The notes below the pieces were generated by a model, which saw only the letters and a list, made by a program, of their open reading frames with translations, was not told the DNA's origin and did not search any database. Of a stretch of 54,010 nucleotides of DNA, positions 39,761 through 47,173 are shown in pieces. The stretch comes from an uncultured Prevotellaceae bacterium (GTDB taxonomy: Bacteria; Bacteroidota; Bacteroidia; Bacteroidales; Bacteroidaceae). Made by a program: the position numbers and the translations under genes. Location of the stretch: positions 1 to 54,010 of the forward strand of contig CADCET010000016.1 in NCBI GenBank assembly GCA_902800495.1, written 5' to 3'. Each line of letters opens with the position of its first letter. Position 1 is the first letter of the stretch.

Positions 39761-41220
39761 TCCTCTTCCACCTGTGTTCCTGGCCAATTGACCAGGAACA
39801 ATTTTTCTGTAGCGCGCGTAAAGGCAGTGTAGAGCCAGTGCAGATAGTCGCTGTTCAGCATGTCGTCGGTCATATAGCCCTGGTCGATATAGACGTGCTG
39901 CCACTGTCCGCCTTGCGCCTTATGGCAGGTGACGGCGTAGGCAAACTTCACCTGCAGGGCATTATAGTAGCGGTCTTCCTTGACCTTCTTCATGCGGTCG
40001 GCCTTCAGTGGAATGTCGGCATAGTCGGCCATGACGCTGGCAAAGAGCTTGTCTTGCTGTTCGCGGGTCAGGGCGGGAGCCTCCGACGTCAACGTGTCGA
40101 GCAGAGTCGTGGCCGTCAGTTCGTAGTCGTCGTAGTCGGGGAAGGTCATCGTCACCTCGGCAAAGCGGAACCCATACTGTTCATGAATGTTACGCACCCG
40201 CTGCACAACAGCCACGTCGCCATTGGCAATGAACTCAATCCCGCTGCTGTTCTCCTTACTCTTTACTCCTTCCTCCTTACTCCAATAATAATTATTCTTC
40301 ACAATCATCAGCCGGTCGCCGCGACACAACTCGTCCTCGCGGTCGAGAACGGTATTGCGGATGCCCTGATTATAGATATTGGCACGCTTGTTGCTGCGGG
40401 TGATGACGATGGTGTCGTCAGCACCCGCACGACTGTAGCTGGTGGCCAACGACTCTATCAACTCGTCGCCGGGAACAATCTGTATGTCAGAAAACCCCAT
40501 CAAGCGAACCTGCGGCATCAGTATCCTCTCTCCTCTCTCCTCTCTCCTCTCTCCTCTCTCCTCTCTCCTCTCTCCTCTAAATTCTCTCCTCTCTCCTCTA
40601 ATCCTCGTCGCATTAAACAGGATGCCCGACTCCTGCGACTGTCGCAGCACCTCGTTCAGGTCGGCCTCAAAAACGGTCATGCCATAGCAACGCAGCACGG
40701 AGGTCTGCAGCGCCGGACTCTCCTGCTCGCCAACAGGCGGCAGCTGGGCACGGTCACCAATGAGCAACAGACGGCAGTTGCGGTCGTTATAGACGAAACG
40801 CATCAGATCGTCGAGCAACGGGGTTTCGCCATTGGCTATCATCGATGCCTCGTCGACAATGAACAGCGTATCGTGGGCACCGTTGAAGTTCAAGTCGAAA
40901 CCACCCTCCAAGGACTTCTGACGGTAGATACGGCGATGGATGGTGTAGGCCGGACAGCCAGCATAGAGCGAGAACACTTTGGCAGCTCGACCTGTAGGCG
41001 CCATCAACACCAGGTTCTGCTTCAGCGCCATCATACCACGGACGATGGCAGCTGCCAACGTGGTCTTGCCCGTACCTGCTGACCCGCGCAGCACCATCAG
41101 GGCCTGACTGTCGCGACTGCTCATAAAGTCGGCAAACACGCGTAAGGCAGCCGTCTGCTCTGCTGTCGGCGTCAGGTGAAATGACTGTAAAATACGATAT
41201 TTTAGCTCGTCGCCTATCAT
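39757..41220 (-). CDS. RecD-like ATP-dependent DNA helicase
   Basis: This 487-residue superfamily 1 helicase has the P-loop LRGSAGTGKTTLAAAIVRG (about 43-61). Walker B with the DEAS box is LFIVDEASMIA (about 119-129), followed by LLIGDRAQLPPVG. The C-terminal motifs are TCHKAQGGQWQHVYID and LYTAFTRATEKLFLVNW. It resembles RecD2/Pif1-like repair helicases lacking the long RecD2 N-terminus. Residues about 207-232 are GERREERGERREERG repeats encoded by CTCTCCT runs at 40524-40600. A second short repeat (EEGVKSKEN) lies at 40252-40287. Confidence 0.88.
   Translation of the reverse strand: MIGDELKYRILQSFHLTPTAEQTAALRVFADFMSSRDSQALMVLRGSAGTGKTTLAAAIVRGMMALKQNLVLMAPTGRAAKVFSLYAGCPAYTIHRRIYRQKSLEGGFDLNFNGAHDTLFIVDEASMIANGETPLLDDLMRFVYNDRNCRLLLIGDRAQLPPVGEQESPALQTSVLRCYGMTVFEADLNEVLRQSQESGILFNATRIRGERREFRGERREERGERREERGERILMPQVRLMGFSDIQIVPGDELIESLATSYSRAGADDTIVITRSNKRANIYNQGIRNTVLDREDELCRGDRLMIVKNNYYWSKEEGVKSKENSSGIEFIANGDVAVVQRVRNIHEQYGFRFAEVTMTFPDYDDYELTATTLLDTLTSEAPALTREQQDKLFASVMADYADIPLKADRMKKVKEDRYYNALQVKFAYAVTCHKAQGGQWQHVYIDQGYMTDDMLNSDYLHWLYTAFTRATEKLFLVNWPGTQVEED
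40252..40287. repeat. AGTAAGGAG repeats inside the helicase
   Basis: Units of AGTAA(A/G)GAG occur in frame. Related units occur in dnaG (45603-45645) and the SGNH gene (49918-49948). Confidence 0.65.
40524..40600. repeat. CTCTCCT tandem repeats inside the helicase
   Basis: About eight CTCTCCT(C) units with one imperfect unit in the middle encode Gly-Glu-Arg-Arg-Glu-Glu-Arg repeats. A shorter block lies in queE at 44172-44206. Confidence 0.9.
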
Positions 41221-41237
41221 TATTCAGAATAATTTAT

Positions 41238-41245
41238 TAACTTTG
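41238..41245 (+). promoter_or_regulatory. -7 box for the DUF3822 gene
   Basis: TAACTTTG followed by CAGCG, 25 nt before the ATG at 41271. No clear -33. Confidence 0.55.
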
Positions 41246-41251
41246 CAGCGG

Positions 41252-41282
41252 CAAAGATAACAAAAAATAAATGATAAACCAA
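41252..41282 (-). promoter_or_regulatory. Helicase promoter, facing the DUF3822 promoter
   Basis: On the minus strand TTG (41280-41282), 20 nt, TATCTTTG (41252-41259). The -7 boxes of the two promoters face each other with 6 nt between. Confidence 0.55.
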
Positions 41283-42074
41283 GGAAAAGGGCGGATTATC
41301 ATCCGCATCGGACAAAACCACCTGTCGTTCTCGACGATTGACCCCATGCAGGCTGAAGCTCCTGTCACCTACGCGCCGTATGTGATGAAGAGCGGTATCT
41401 CCGTACCTGCTAATCTGCGTGAGGCGCTCAGCGATGCCGACCTGCGAGAGATGGGTTATAGAAAGGTATTGGCAATGATAGACACACCTGTACTGCTCGT
41501 CCCCATCGAGCAGTTCGAGGAGAACAGCATCAGTGTGATGTACAATCAGGCCTTCCCCCGCAAAGGGATGGACATGGTGCTCTACAACGTTCTGTCAGAC
41601 CTGAACGCCGTCTCTGTCTTTGCCATTAGCAAAGACCTGAACACCGTTCTACACGACAATTTTGCCGACGTCAAGATGATGCCCGTCATGTCGCCCGTCT
41701 GGCGCCATCTGCACCAGCGGTCGTTCACGGGCAACCGCAACAAGGTGTACGGCTATCTCCATGACCGCAAGCTCGACATCTTCTCGTTCCAACAGAATCG
41801 GTTCAAGTTCTGCAACCAGTTCGAGGCCATACGGCAACAAGACGCCCTTTACTTCCTGCTCTATGTCTGGAAACAGCTGATGCTTGACAACGAGACCGAC
41901 GAGATGCACTTGGTAGGCTCCTTTGCCGAAATGCCAGAGCTAGTCAACGAATTGCGCCGATATATCCAGAAGGTGTACGTCATCAACCCATCGGCAGAGT
42001 TCAACCGAGCACCGGCAACCAATATAAAGGATATGCCTTTCGATCTGATGGCACTGATATCAAAGGGGAGATGA
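41271..42074 (+). CDS. DUF3822 protein
   Basis: This 267-residue protein matches the DUF3822 pattern as I remember it (actin-like fold, conserved in Bacteroidota): IIIRIGQNHLSFSTID, MYNQAFPRKGMDMVLYNVLSDLNAVSVFAI and LYFLLYVWKQLMLD. It lacks a signal peptide. Its partner is rsmD, which starts inside its stop codon (4-bp overlap), a pairing I recall as common in this phylum. The function is unknown, though its link with a 16S rRNA methyltransferase may be meaningful. Confidence 0.8.
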   Translation: MINQGKGRIIIRIGQNHLSFSTIDPMQAEAPVTYAPYVMKSGISVPANLREALSDADLREMGYRKVLAMIDTPVLLVPIEQFEENSISVMYNQAFPRKGMDMVLYNVLSDLNAVSVFAISKDLNTVLHDNFADVKMMPVMSPVWRHLHQRSFTGNRNKVYGYLHDRKLDIFSFQQNRFKFCNQFEAIRQQDALYFLLYVWKQLMLDNETDEMHLVGSFAEMPELVNELRRYIQKVYVINPSAEFNRAPATNIKDMPFDLMALISKGR

Positions 42075-42646
42075 GGATTATCACAGGAAAATACAAGGGG
42101 CGGCATTTCGACATTCCCCGCTCGTTCAAGGCCCGTCCGACGACGGACTTTGCCAAGGAGAACATCTTCAACGTGCTGGCAGGCTATATCGATTTCGACG
42201 GAGCCAAGGCACTCGACCTGTTCTCGGGCACGGGCAGCATTACGCTCGAGCTGTTGTCGCGTGGCTGTAGCCGAGTGGTCAGCATCGAACAAGACCGTGA
42301 CCACCACCGCTTCATCTGTGACTGTCTGAAAAAGTTAAATGACAAGCAGGCACTTCCCCTTCGTGCTGACGTATTCCGTTTTCTGAAGTCCTGCCATGAA
42401 CAATATGACTTCATCTTTGCCGACCCGCCTTACGCTCTGAAGGAACTGCCACAGATTCCCGACCTTGTTATTGAGAAAAAGCTCCTAAAACCTGACGGCA
42501 TCTTCGTTTTCGAACATGGCAAGGATTACGACTTCTCGCAGCACCCGTATTTCCGCGAACACCGTGCTTACGGTAGCGTCAATTTCAGCATTTTTACATC
42601 AGCGGCGCCAGCATCCGAAGCAGACTCTCCGTCAGTCGAGCCATAA
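42071..42646 (+). CDS. rsmD: RsmD, 16S rRNA (guanine966-N2)-methyltransferase
   Basis: This 191-residue SAM methyltransferase starts MRIITGKYKGRHFDIPRSFKARPTTDF, has ALDLFSGTGSITLELLSRG (SAM-binding motif I) and FIFADPPYALKELP (catalytic DPPY). RsmD methylates G966 in the small-subunit rRNA. It overlaps DUF3822 by 4 bp. Its last 53 bp overlap the cls gene on the other strand. Confidence 0.93.
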   Translation: MRIITGKYKGRHFDIPRSFKARPTTDFAKENIFNVLAGYIDFDGAKALDLFSGTGSITLELLSRGCSRVVSIEQDRDHHRFICDCLKKLNDKQALPLRADVFRFLKSCHEQYDFIFADPPYALKELPQIPDLVIEKKLLKPDGIFVFEHGKDYDFSQHPYFREHRAYGSVNFSIFTSAAPASEADSPSVEP

Positions 42647-43946
42647 ATCGCGGACGGTTGTAGGTGCGCAGATCCTTCATCGGCACTGACTGTGCCACGT
42701 CGTCCATAAAGATTTTTTTCATCGCCAACGCCGTCTCACTATCGTAGAAGAATATGTTAGCCTCAAAATTATTCTCAAACGAACGGAAATCGACGTTTGT
42801 CGAGCCACAGGTGCTAATGGTGTCGTCGCACACCATCAGTTTGGAGTGCAAGAAGCCCGCCGTATAGAATGCCACATGGATGCCAGCCTTCTGCACCTCA
42901 CGCAGGTAACTGCGCCCCGCCCACTCCACGACCCACGAGTCGTTCTCCTTGGGCACCAAGACACGGACGTCGACGCCCGCTGCCGCTGCCGTCTTCAACG
43001 CAAAGAGTATTGGTTCTGTAGGCAAGAAATAAGGCGTCTCGATATACACATACTGCTTAGCACCTATAATGGTGCGGACATAGCTCCGCATAATCTCTGG
43101 CTGCGGCGAGTCGGGACCGCTGGTGACCATTTGCATGGAGCTGAGGGATAAAGAATGAGGGGTGAGAGTCGAAGGATAATACTTACGGTCGTTAATCAGG
43201 GTACGGTCAACGAAATACCAGTCAATGAGGAAGGCACGCTGCAGGGCATGAACCTCCGTGCCCGTCACCTTAACCATTGTGTCGCGCCAGGGTTGCGTCT
43301 TTGTTCCCTTGACATAGCGCAGGGCGATATTCATACCACCGACAAAGCCAACCCTGCCGTCGATGACCACCAACTTACGGTGGTTGCGGTAGTTCACCTT
43401 ACTGGTGAACGACGGAAAGCGCACGGGCAGGAACGGCACCACCTCAATACCCTCCTCACGCATCCGCTCGAAGAAGCGGTGAGGCACGCGCCAACAGCCT
43501 ACGTCATCGTAGATGATACGCACCTTTACCCCTTGGCGTACCTTGTCTATCAGAGCGTCAGCCACGAGATTACCCAAAGGATCGTTCTCGAAGATATACA
43601 TATTGATATGAATATGGTCTGTGGCCGAGGCTATAGAATGTAACAGAGCGGGAAAGAACTGATAGCCGTCGGTATAGCTCTCGACATGCGATGCCTCGTA
43701 CGGCACGGCATCGAACATTGAGCGTTTCGACAGTTCGCTGAGTGACCGTTGGCTGACGAGCCGCTTCTTACGGGTATTGACGCCAAAGAACAGATAGAGG
43801 ACGAAACCAACGACAGGAACGAACCAGATGACCAGCGCCCATGCCATCGTCTTGGCTGGCTGGCGGTTGTCCATCACCACATGGATGATGGTCAGCGCAG
43901 CGACGACGTAATAGACGGCGGCCAGTATGAGGTTCAGTTCGTGCAT
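42594..43946 (-). CDS. cls: Cardiolipin synthase (phospholipase D type)
   Basis: This 450-residue protein has two N-terminal membrane helices (ILAAVYYVVAALTIIHVVM and WALVIWFVPVVGFVLYLFFG). Two PLD HKD motifs follow: NHRKLVVIDGRVGFVGGMN and HSKLMVCDDTISTCGSTN. It condenses phosphatidylglycerol to cardiolipin at the inner membrane. The start at 43946 (MHELNLIL) is one base after the queE stop. The longer frame reading into queE is rejected. Last gene of the SGNH-C10-dnaG-que run. Confidence 0.92.
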   Translation of the reverse strand: MHELNLILAAVYYVVAALTIIHVVMDNRQPAKTMAWALVIWFVPVVGFVLYLFFGVNTRKKRLVSQRSLSELSKRSMFDAVPYEASHVESYTDGYQFFPALLHSIASATDHIHINMYIFENDPLGNLVADALIDKVRQGVKVRIIYDDVGCWRVPHRFFERMREEGIEVVPFLPVRFPSFTSKVNYRNHRKLVVIDGRVGFVGGMNIALRYVKGTKTQPWRDTMVKVTGTEVHALQRAFLIDWYFVDRTLINDRKYYPSTLTPHSLSLSSMQMVTSGPDSPQPEIMRSYVRTIIGAKQYVYIETPYFLPTEPILFALKTAAAAGVDVRVLVPKENDSWVVEWAGRSYLREVQKAGIHVAFYTAGFLHSKLMVCDDTISTCGSTNVDFRSFENNFEANIFFYDSETALAMKKIFMDDVAQSVPMKDLRTYNRPRFMARLTESLLRMLAPLM

Positions 43947-43947
43947 A

Positions 43948-44643
43948 CTATTTGAAACCGACGAGTTTATGTGTCTGCAACGAGAGCCGCCAGTGGGGAT
44001 GCTCCTTGATATACTCCACACACCTATTTATTATACGCGCGTTACGCTCGGCATCGCCCGTGTCGCAGGGTTGGAGATAGAGATGTCGAGGTGCGAGGTG
44101 CGAGATGCGAGGTGCGAGATATGCTTCAGGATCAGTATTTTCATCAAACACCACTTTCAGTTCATCAGGTACTCTCTCTCCTCTCTCCTCTCTCCTCTCT
44201 CCTCTAAGTTTCGGCGACACCGTCAGCCAGTCGAGGTTCTGTGGCGCCGGACGGGTGCCGTTGCTCTCCATAGCCACCTCAAAGCCGTGACGATGGAGCA
44301 GGTCGACGAACGCCTCGTCCACCTGCAGCGTCGGCTCGCCACCGGTCAGCACGACTAACGGTTTTCGAGATGCGAGGTACGAGGTACGAGGTGCGAGATT
44401 ACTACCTATCGAAGAATCAGCCTCCATGCTATTCTCGTACCTCGCATCTCGCACCTCGTACCTCGAAATTTCAGCAACAATCTCGTCGTCCGTCATTTCG
44501 CGGTGCGTGTCGAACTCCGTATCGCAGAACGGACAACGGAGGTTACAACCAGCAAAACGGACGAACACTGCTGCCCGTCCTGTGTTATAGCCCTCACCCT
44601 GCAGCGAATAGAAGATGTCGTTAATCCTTCTCATACGTAGCAA
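43948..44643 (-). CDS. queE: QueE, 7-carboxy-7-deazaguanine synthase, with repeat inserts
   Basis: This radical SAM enzyme makes 7-carboxy-7-deazaguanine, precursor of queuosine. The 231-residue chain shows FAGCNLRCPFCDTEFDT (the CxxxxxxCxxC-type iron-sulfur site of QueE is at CNLRCPFC), VVLTGGEPTLQ and MESNGTRPAP. Three inserts are encoded by repeats: about 59-93 from the 101-bp palindromic element (44366-44466), about 146-157 from CTCTCCT runs (44172-44206), and about 173-186 from octamers (44086-44123). QueE is normally near 180-220 residues. It overlaps queD by up to 23 bp. Confidence 0.9.
   Translation of the reverse strand: MLRMRRINDIFYSLQGEGYNTGRAAVFVRFAGCNLRCPFCDTEFDTHREMTDDEIVAEISRYEVRDARYENSMEADSSIGSNLAPRTSYLASRKPLVVLTGGEPTLQVDEAFVDLLHRHGFEVAMESNGTRPAPQNLDWLTVSPKLRGERREERGERVPDELKVVFDENTDPEAYLAPRISHLAPRHLYLQPCDTGDAERNARIINRCVEYIKEHPHWRLSLQTHKLVGFK
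44086..44123. repeat. Octamer repeats inside queE
   Basis: CGAGGTGCGAGATGCGAG-type units in frame, encoding LAPRISHLAPRHL. Confidence 0.75.
44172..44206. repeat. CTCTCCT repeats inside queE
   Basis: Four CTCTCCT units in frame encode a GERREERGER stretch. The helicase gene carries the same repeat. Confidence 0.8.
44366..44466. mobile_element. 101-bp palindrome-armed element inside queE
   Basis: The arms are tandem CGAGGTAC octamers on the left and their reverse complements on the right, with a centre containing AGAATCAGCCTCCATGCTATT. The element at 45496-45596 in dnaG aligns over the same 101 bp without a gap, about 80 positions identical by hand count. It is in frame with queE. Confidence 0.8.
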
Positions 44644-44953
44644 TGTTTCCCTCGCTCTCCTGCACGGTGGCCTTATAGCAGTGGGGCACGCGCTCCACGC
44701 ACCAGCGGGCCAAGTTTTCGGCCGTCGGATTGAAGGGCAGCACCTCGTTCAGGATGCGGTGGTCCAGCGGTTCCTTGATAAGCCGCTTGATCTCGCTGAA
44801 ATCAATCACCATACCGTTACGGTCAAGCTTCTCCGAACGGCAGTAAATCATAATCATCCAGTTATGACCGTGTACGCGGGTACACTTGCTCTCATAGTCC
44901 AACTCCAGGCTATGACAAGCCGAGATTTCTATTTTCTTTTGTACGTAATACAT
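44621..44953 (-). CDS. queD: QueD, 6-carboxytetrahydropterin synthase
   Basis: This 110-residue PTPS-fold enzyme converts dihydroneopterin triphosphate to 6-carboxytetrahydropterin in queuosine biosynthesis. The zinc-binding and catalytic motifs are visible: CTRVHGHNW (His and Cys ligands), DFSEIKRLIKEPLDHRILNEV and NPTAENLARWCVERV. It precedes queE and follows dnaG with a 7-nt gap. Confidence 0.93.
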   Translation of the reverse strand: MYYVQKKIEISACHSLELDYESKCTRVHGHNWMIMIYCRSEKLDRNGMVIDFSEIKRLIKEPLDHRILNEVLPFNPTAENLARWCVERVPHCYKATVQESEGNIATYEKD

Positions 44954-44960
44954 ATCCCTA

Positions 44961-46964
44961 TTATTTCATCACATCACTTCCCAACTTCTTAGCTAACGCA
45001 TCGCGTAGTTCCTGCGTATCCTTATATTCTTGCATCAGTTTCATGACGTGGTCCATGTCGTTCGACGCCTGACGCATAGCCAACTGTATCTGTTTCAGTC
45101 GCTGGCTGACCAAATCCATCCTTAAGTCCATCACCAAATGGACGACCCGCTGACGAAGTGCTCCCTCACGCGGCTCCACGGCAAAGCGTCCTCCCAACTG
45201 GTGACGATCGACGGCCAACTGCATAGCCACTTTACTCACCTCAATGTCGGGGTGGTTCATAAAGTAAGACTCAGCCTTGAAGCCCTCATCCCCGCTGTGC
45301 GCCACAGCCTCGGCCAACATCTGGTTATAGAGCGGGTTCGAGAACTGAATATTGTCCTCCCCTAAGTCGTAGGCCACATACTGCGCCACGTTGAAATCGA
45401 TGAACTGACCATCGTCTGTCTCCACGTTTTCGTAGATAATCTCTTCACCGTGACGGACGACCTCGCGGATGAGTAGGGCCTCGACCGTGTTTTCTCGAGA
45501 TGCGAGGTGCGAGATACGAGGTGCGAGATTACTCTCTGCTGTAGAATCAGCCTCCAAGCTATTTTCGGGCCTCGGTCCTCGGACCTCAGAGCTCGAATGC
45601 TCCTCCTCGTTACTCGTTCCTCCTTTCTCCTTACTCTTATCTTCAATATCCTTCTTGATGAAGTTATTCATCGACGTCAGCAGCGTCTGTTCCTTCAAGC
45701 CAAGACGCGAAGATAGGTCGCTGAGATAGGTTGAGCGCAGGATGGCATCGGGGATGACGGAGATGCTCTTGACAATGCCACTAATAGCTTCAGAGCGCTT
45801 CACTGGGTCGCTGACGCCCTCCACAGTCAGATGCGTCTTGAATGAGATGAAGTCTTCCTGATGTTCCTCAATATACCGCTTCAGTTCCTCGGTAGAGTGT
45901 TTCCGGGCAAAGGAGTCCGGGTCGTCACCATCGGGCAGCAGCAAGACCTTCACGTTCATACCTTCGGCCAGCAGCATATCCGTACCGCGCATAGCTGCAT
46001 GGATACCCGCTTCGTCACCGTCGTAGAGCAGGGTGATGTTCTGCGTAAAGCGACGCAGCATCTTGATTTGGTAGATGCTGAGTGCCGTACCAGAGTTGGC
46101 CACCACATTCTCAACACCTGCCTGATGCATGGCGATGACGTCGGTATAGCCTTCGACCATAAACACACGGTCTTCCTTGACGATGGCTTTCTTTGCCTGG
46201 TAGATGCCATAGAGCTCGCGTTCCTTATGGTAGATATCGGAGTCGGGCGAGTTGACGTATTTCTGCGCCACCCCCTTCGTCCGTGAGTCGAGCACACGTC
46301 CACCGAAAGCCACCACCTTACCACTGACGTTCAGCCAGGGGAAGATGGCGCGGCCGGAGTAGCGGTCTACAAGTCGCGAATCATCTTTCTCGTTTCTCTC
46401 GAAGCACAGTCCCGTCTTCACCAAGAACTCGGCCTTATAACCAGCCTTCTTGGCTGCCAAAGCCAGCGCATCACGTTTCTGCGGCGAGTAGCCTAACTGG
46501 AACTTCTCGATGATGTCGTCGCGGATGCCACGACTACGGAAATACTGCTTGCCTATCGCGATGCCGTCAGGATCGTTCTTCAGCGTCTGATGGAACCAGT
46601 CCTTCGCCCACTCGTTGACAATGAACATCGACTCGCGCTCGTTCTGCTCCTGACGCTCCTCGTCAGTCAGTTCCTTCTCGACAATCTCGATATTGTACTT
46701 CTTCGCCAACCACCGCAATGCCTCGGGATAGGTAATCTGCTCGTGCTCCATCAGGAAGCCGGCAGGCGTACCGCCCTTGCCGCAGACGAAACAGTGACAG
46801 ATATTCTTGGCGGGCGACACCATAAACGACGGATTACGGTCGTCGTGGAAAGGACACAGGCCCTTGTAGTTCACGCCACTCTTACGGAGTGTCACGAACT
46901 CACTGACCACGTCGACAATCTGCGCCGCATCGATAATCCTGTCTACTGTCGCCCTGTCAATCAT
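44961..46964 (-). CDS. dnaG: DNA primase with an in-frame palindromic insert
   Basis: DnaG makes RNA primers for replication. The 667-residue protein has the zinc ribbon CPFHDDRNPSFMVSPAKNICHCFVCGKGG (about 38-66), the catalytic RNA-polymerase domain with FVMVEGYTDVIAMHQAG, TOPRIM motifs (LYDGDEAGIHA and LLPDGDDPD) and a C-terminal DnaB-interaction helix domain. Residues about 456-489 come from the 101-bp element at 45496-45596, and about 440-454 from AGTAAGGAG repeats. Both lie in the linker between the catalytic and C-terminal domains. It starts one base after the stop of the small companion ORF. Confidence 0.96.
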   Translation of the reverse strand: MIDRATVDRIIDAAQIVDVVSEFVTLRKSGVNYKGLCPFHDDRNPSFMVSPAKNICHCFVCGKGGTPAGFLMEHEQITYPEALRWLAKKYNIEIVEKELTDEERQEQNERESMFIVNEWAKDWFHQTLKNDPDGIAIGKQYFRSRGIRDDIIEKFQLGYSPQKRDALALAAKKAGYKAEFLVKTGLCFERNEKDDSRLVDRYSGRAIFPWLNVSGKVVAFGGRVLDSRTKGVAQKYVNSPDSDIYHKERELYGIYQAKKAIVKEDRVFMVEGYTDVIAMHQAGVENVVANSGTALSIYQIKMLRRFTQNITLLYDGDEAGIHAAMRGTDMLLAEGMNVKVLLLPDGDDPDSFARKHSTEELKRYIEEHQEDFISFKTHLTVEGVSDPVKRSEAISGIVKSISVIPDAILRSTYLSDLSSRLGLKEQTLLTSMNNFIKKDIEDKSKEKGGTSNEEEHSSSEVRGPRPENSLEADSTAESNLAPRISHLASRENTVEALLIREVVRHGEEIIYENVETDDGQFIDFNVAQYVAYDLGEDNIQFSNPLYNQMLAEAVAHSGDEGFKAESYFMNHPDIEVSKVAMQLAVDRHQLGGRFAVEPREGALRQRVVHLVMDLRMDLVSQRLKQIQLAMRQASNDMDHVMKLMQEYKDTQELRDALAKKLGSDVMK
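45496..45596. mobile_element. 101-bp palindrome-armed element inside dnaG
   Basis: It begins CGAGATGCGAGGT and ends GAGCTCGA, with the centre GATTACT...AGAATCAGCCTCCAAGCTATT. It aligns gap-free with the queE element at 44366-44466 and is in frame. The encoded peptides share EN-S-(M/L)-EADS and SNLAPR-(T/I)-S-(Y/H)-LASR. Confidence 0.8.
45603..45645. repeat. AGTAAGGAGAAAGGAGG repeats inside dnaG
   Basis: Units of AGTAACGAGGAGG and AGTAAGGAGAA next to the 101-bp element encode KSKEKGGTSNEEE. Confidence 0.65.
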
Positions 46965-46965
46965 A

Positions 46966-47154
46966 TCATTTGATCATGTTAAACAGCTGGTTGTCGCCCC
47001 ACAGTTGCTGCTCTGGCGAAAACAGGTCTTCATCGTCACGGCTGCCAATCGTCGGATCACTCTGGTCACCGGCGGTTGGTCCTGAGCCTGCCAATATCAC
47101 AACCTTATCTGTCATCACCCACTCTGTGGCGGGCGTCATATACTGCTTTTTCAT
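46966..47154 (-). CDS. Small companion ORF of T9SS cargo (copy 2, 62 codons)
   Basis: The ATG at 47154 is 8 nt after a perfect GGAGG (47163-47167). It lies 19 nt after the stop of the C10 protease and one base before dnaG. The peptide starts MKKQYMTPATEWVMTD, has KVVILAGSGPTAGDQ in the middle and an acidic end (IGSRDDEDLFSPEQQLWGD). It resembles copy 1 (20319-20474) in start, LAGS core, acidic SR-DEDL segment, Shine-Dalgarno spacing and position. No signal peptide, no membrane segment. Function unknown. Confidence 0.7.
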   Translation of the reverse strand: MKKQYMTPATEWVMTDKVVILAGSGPTAGDQSDPTIGSRDDEDLFSPEQQLWGDNQLFNMIK

Positions 47155-47162
47155 ATCGTATT

Positions 47163-47167
47163 CCTCC
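47163..47167 (-). promoter_or_regulatory. Strong Shine-Dalgarno of companion ORF copy 2
   Basis: GGAGG 8 nt before the ATG, the same spacing as copy 1. Confidence 0.7.
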
Positions 47168-47173
47168 TTAATT

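Noticed and set aside
39838-41082. Long open frame opposite the helicase
   Set aside because: It is antisense to clear helicase motifs, and its Ser-Leu-Pro repeat is simply the CTCTCCT array read on the other strand.
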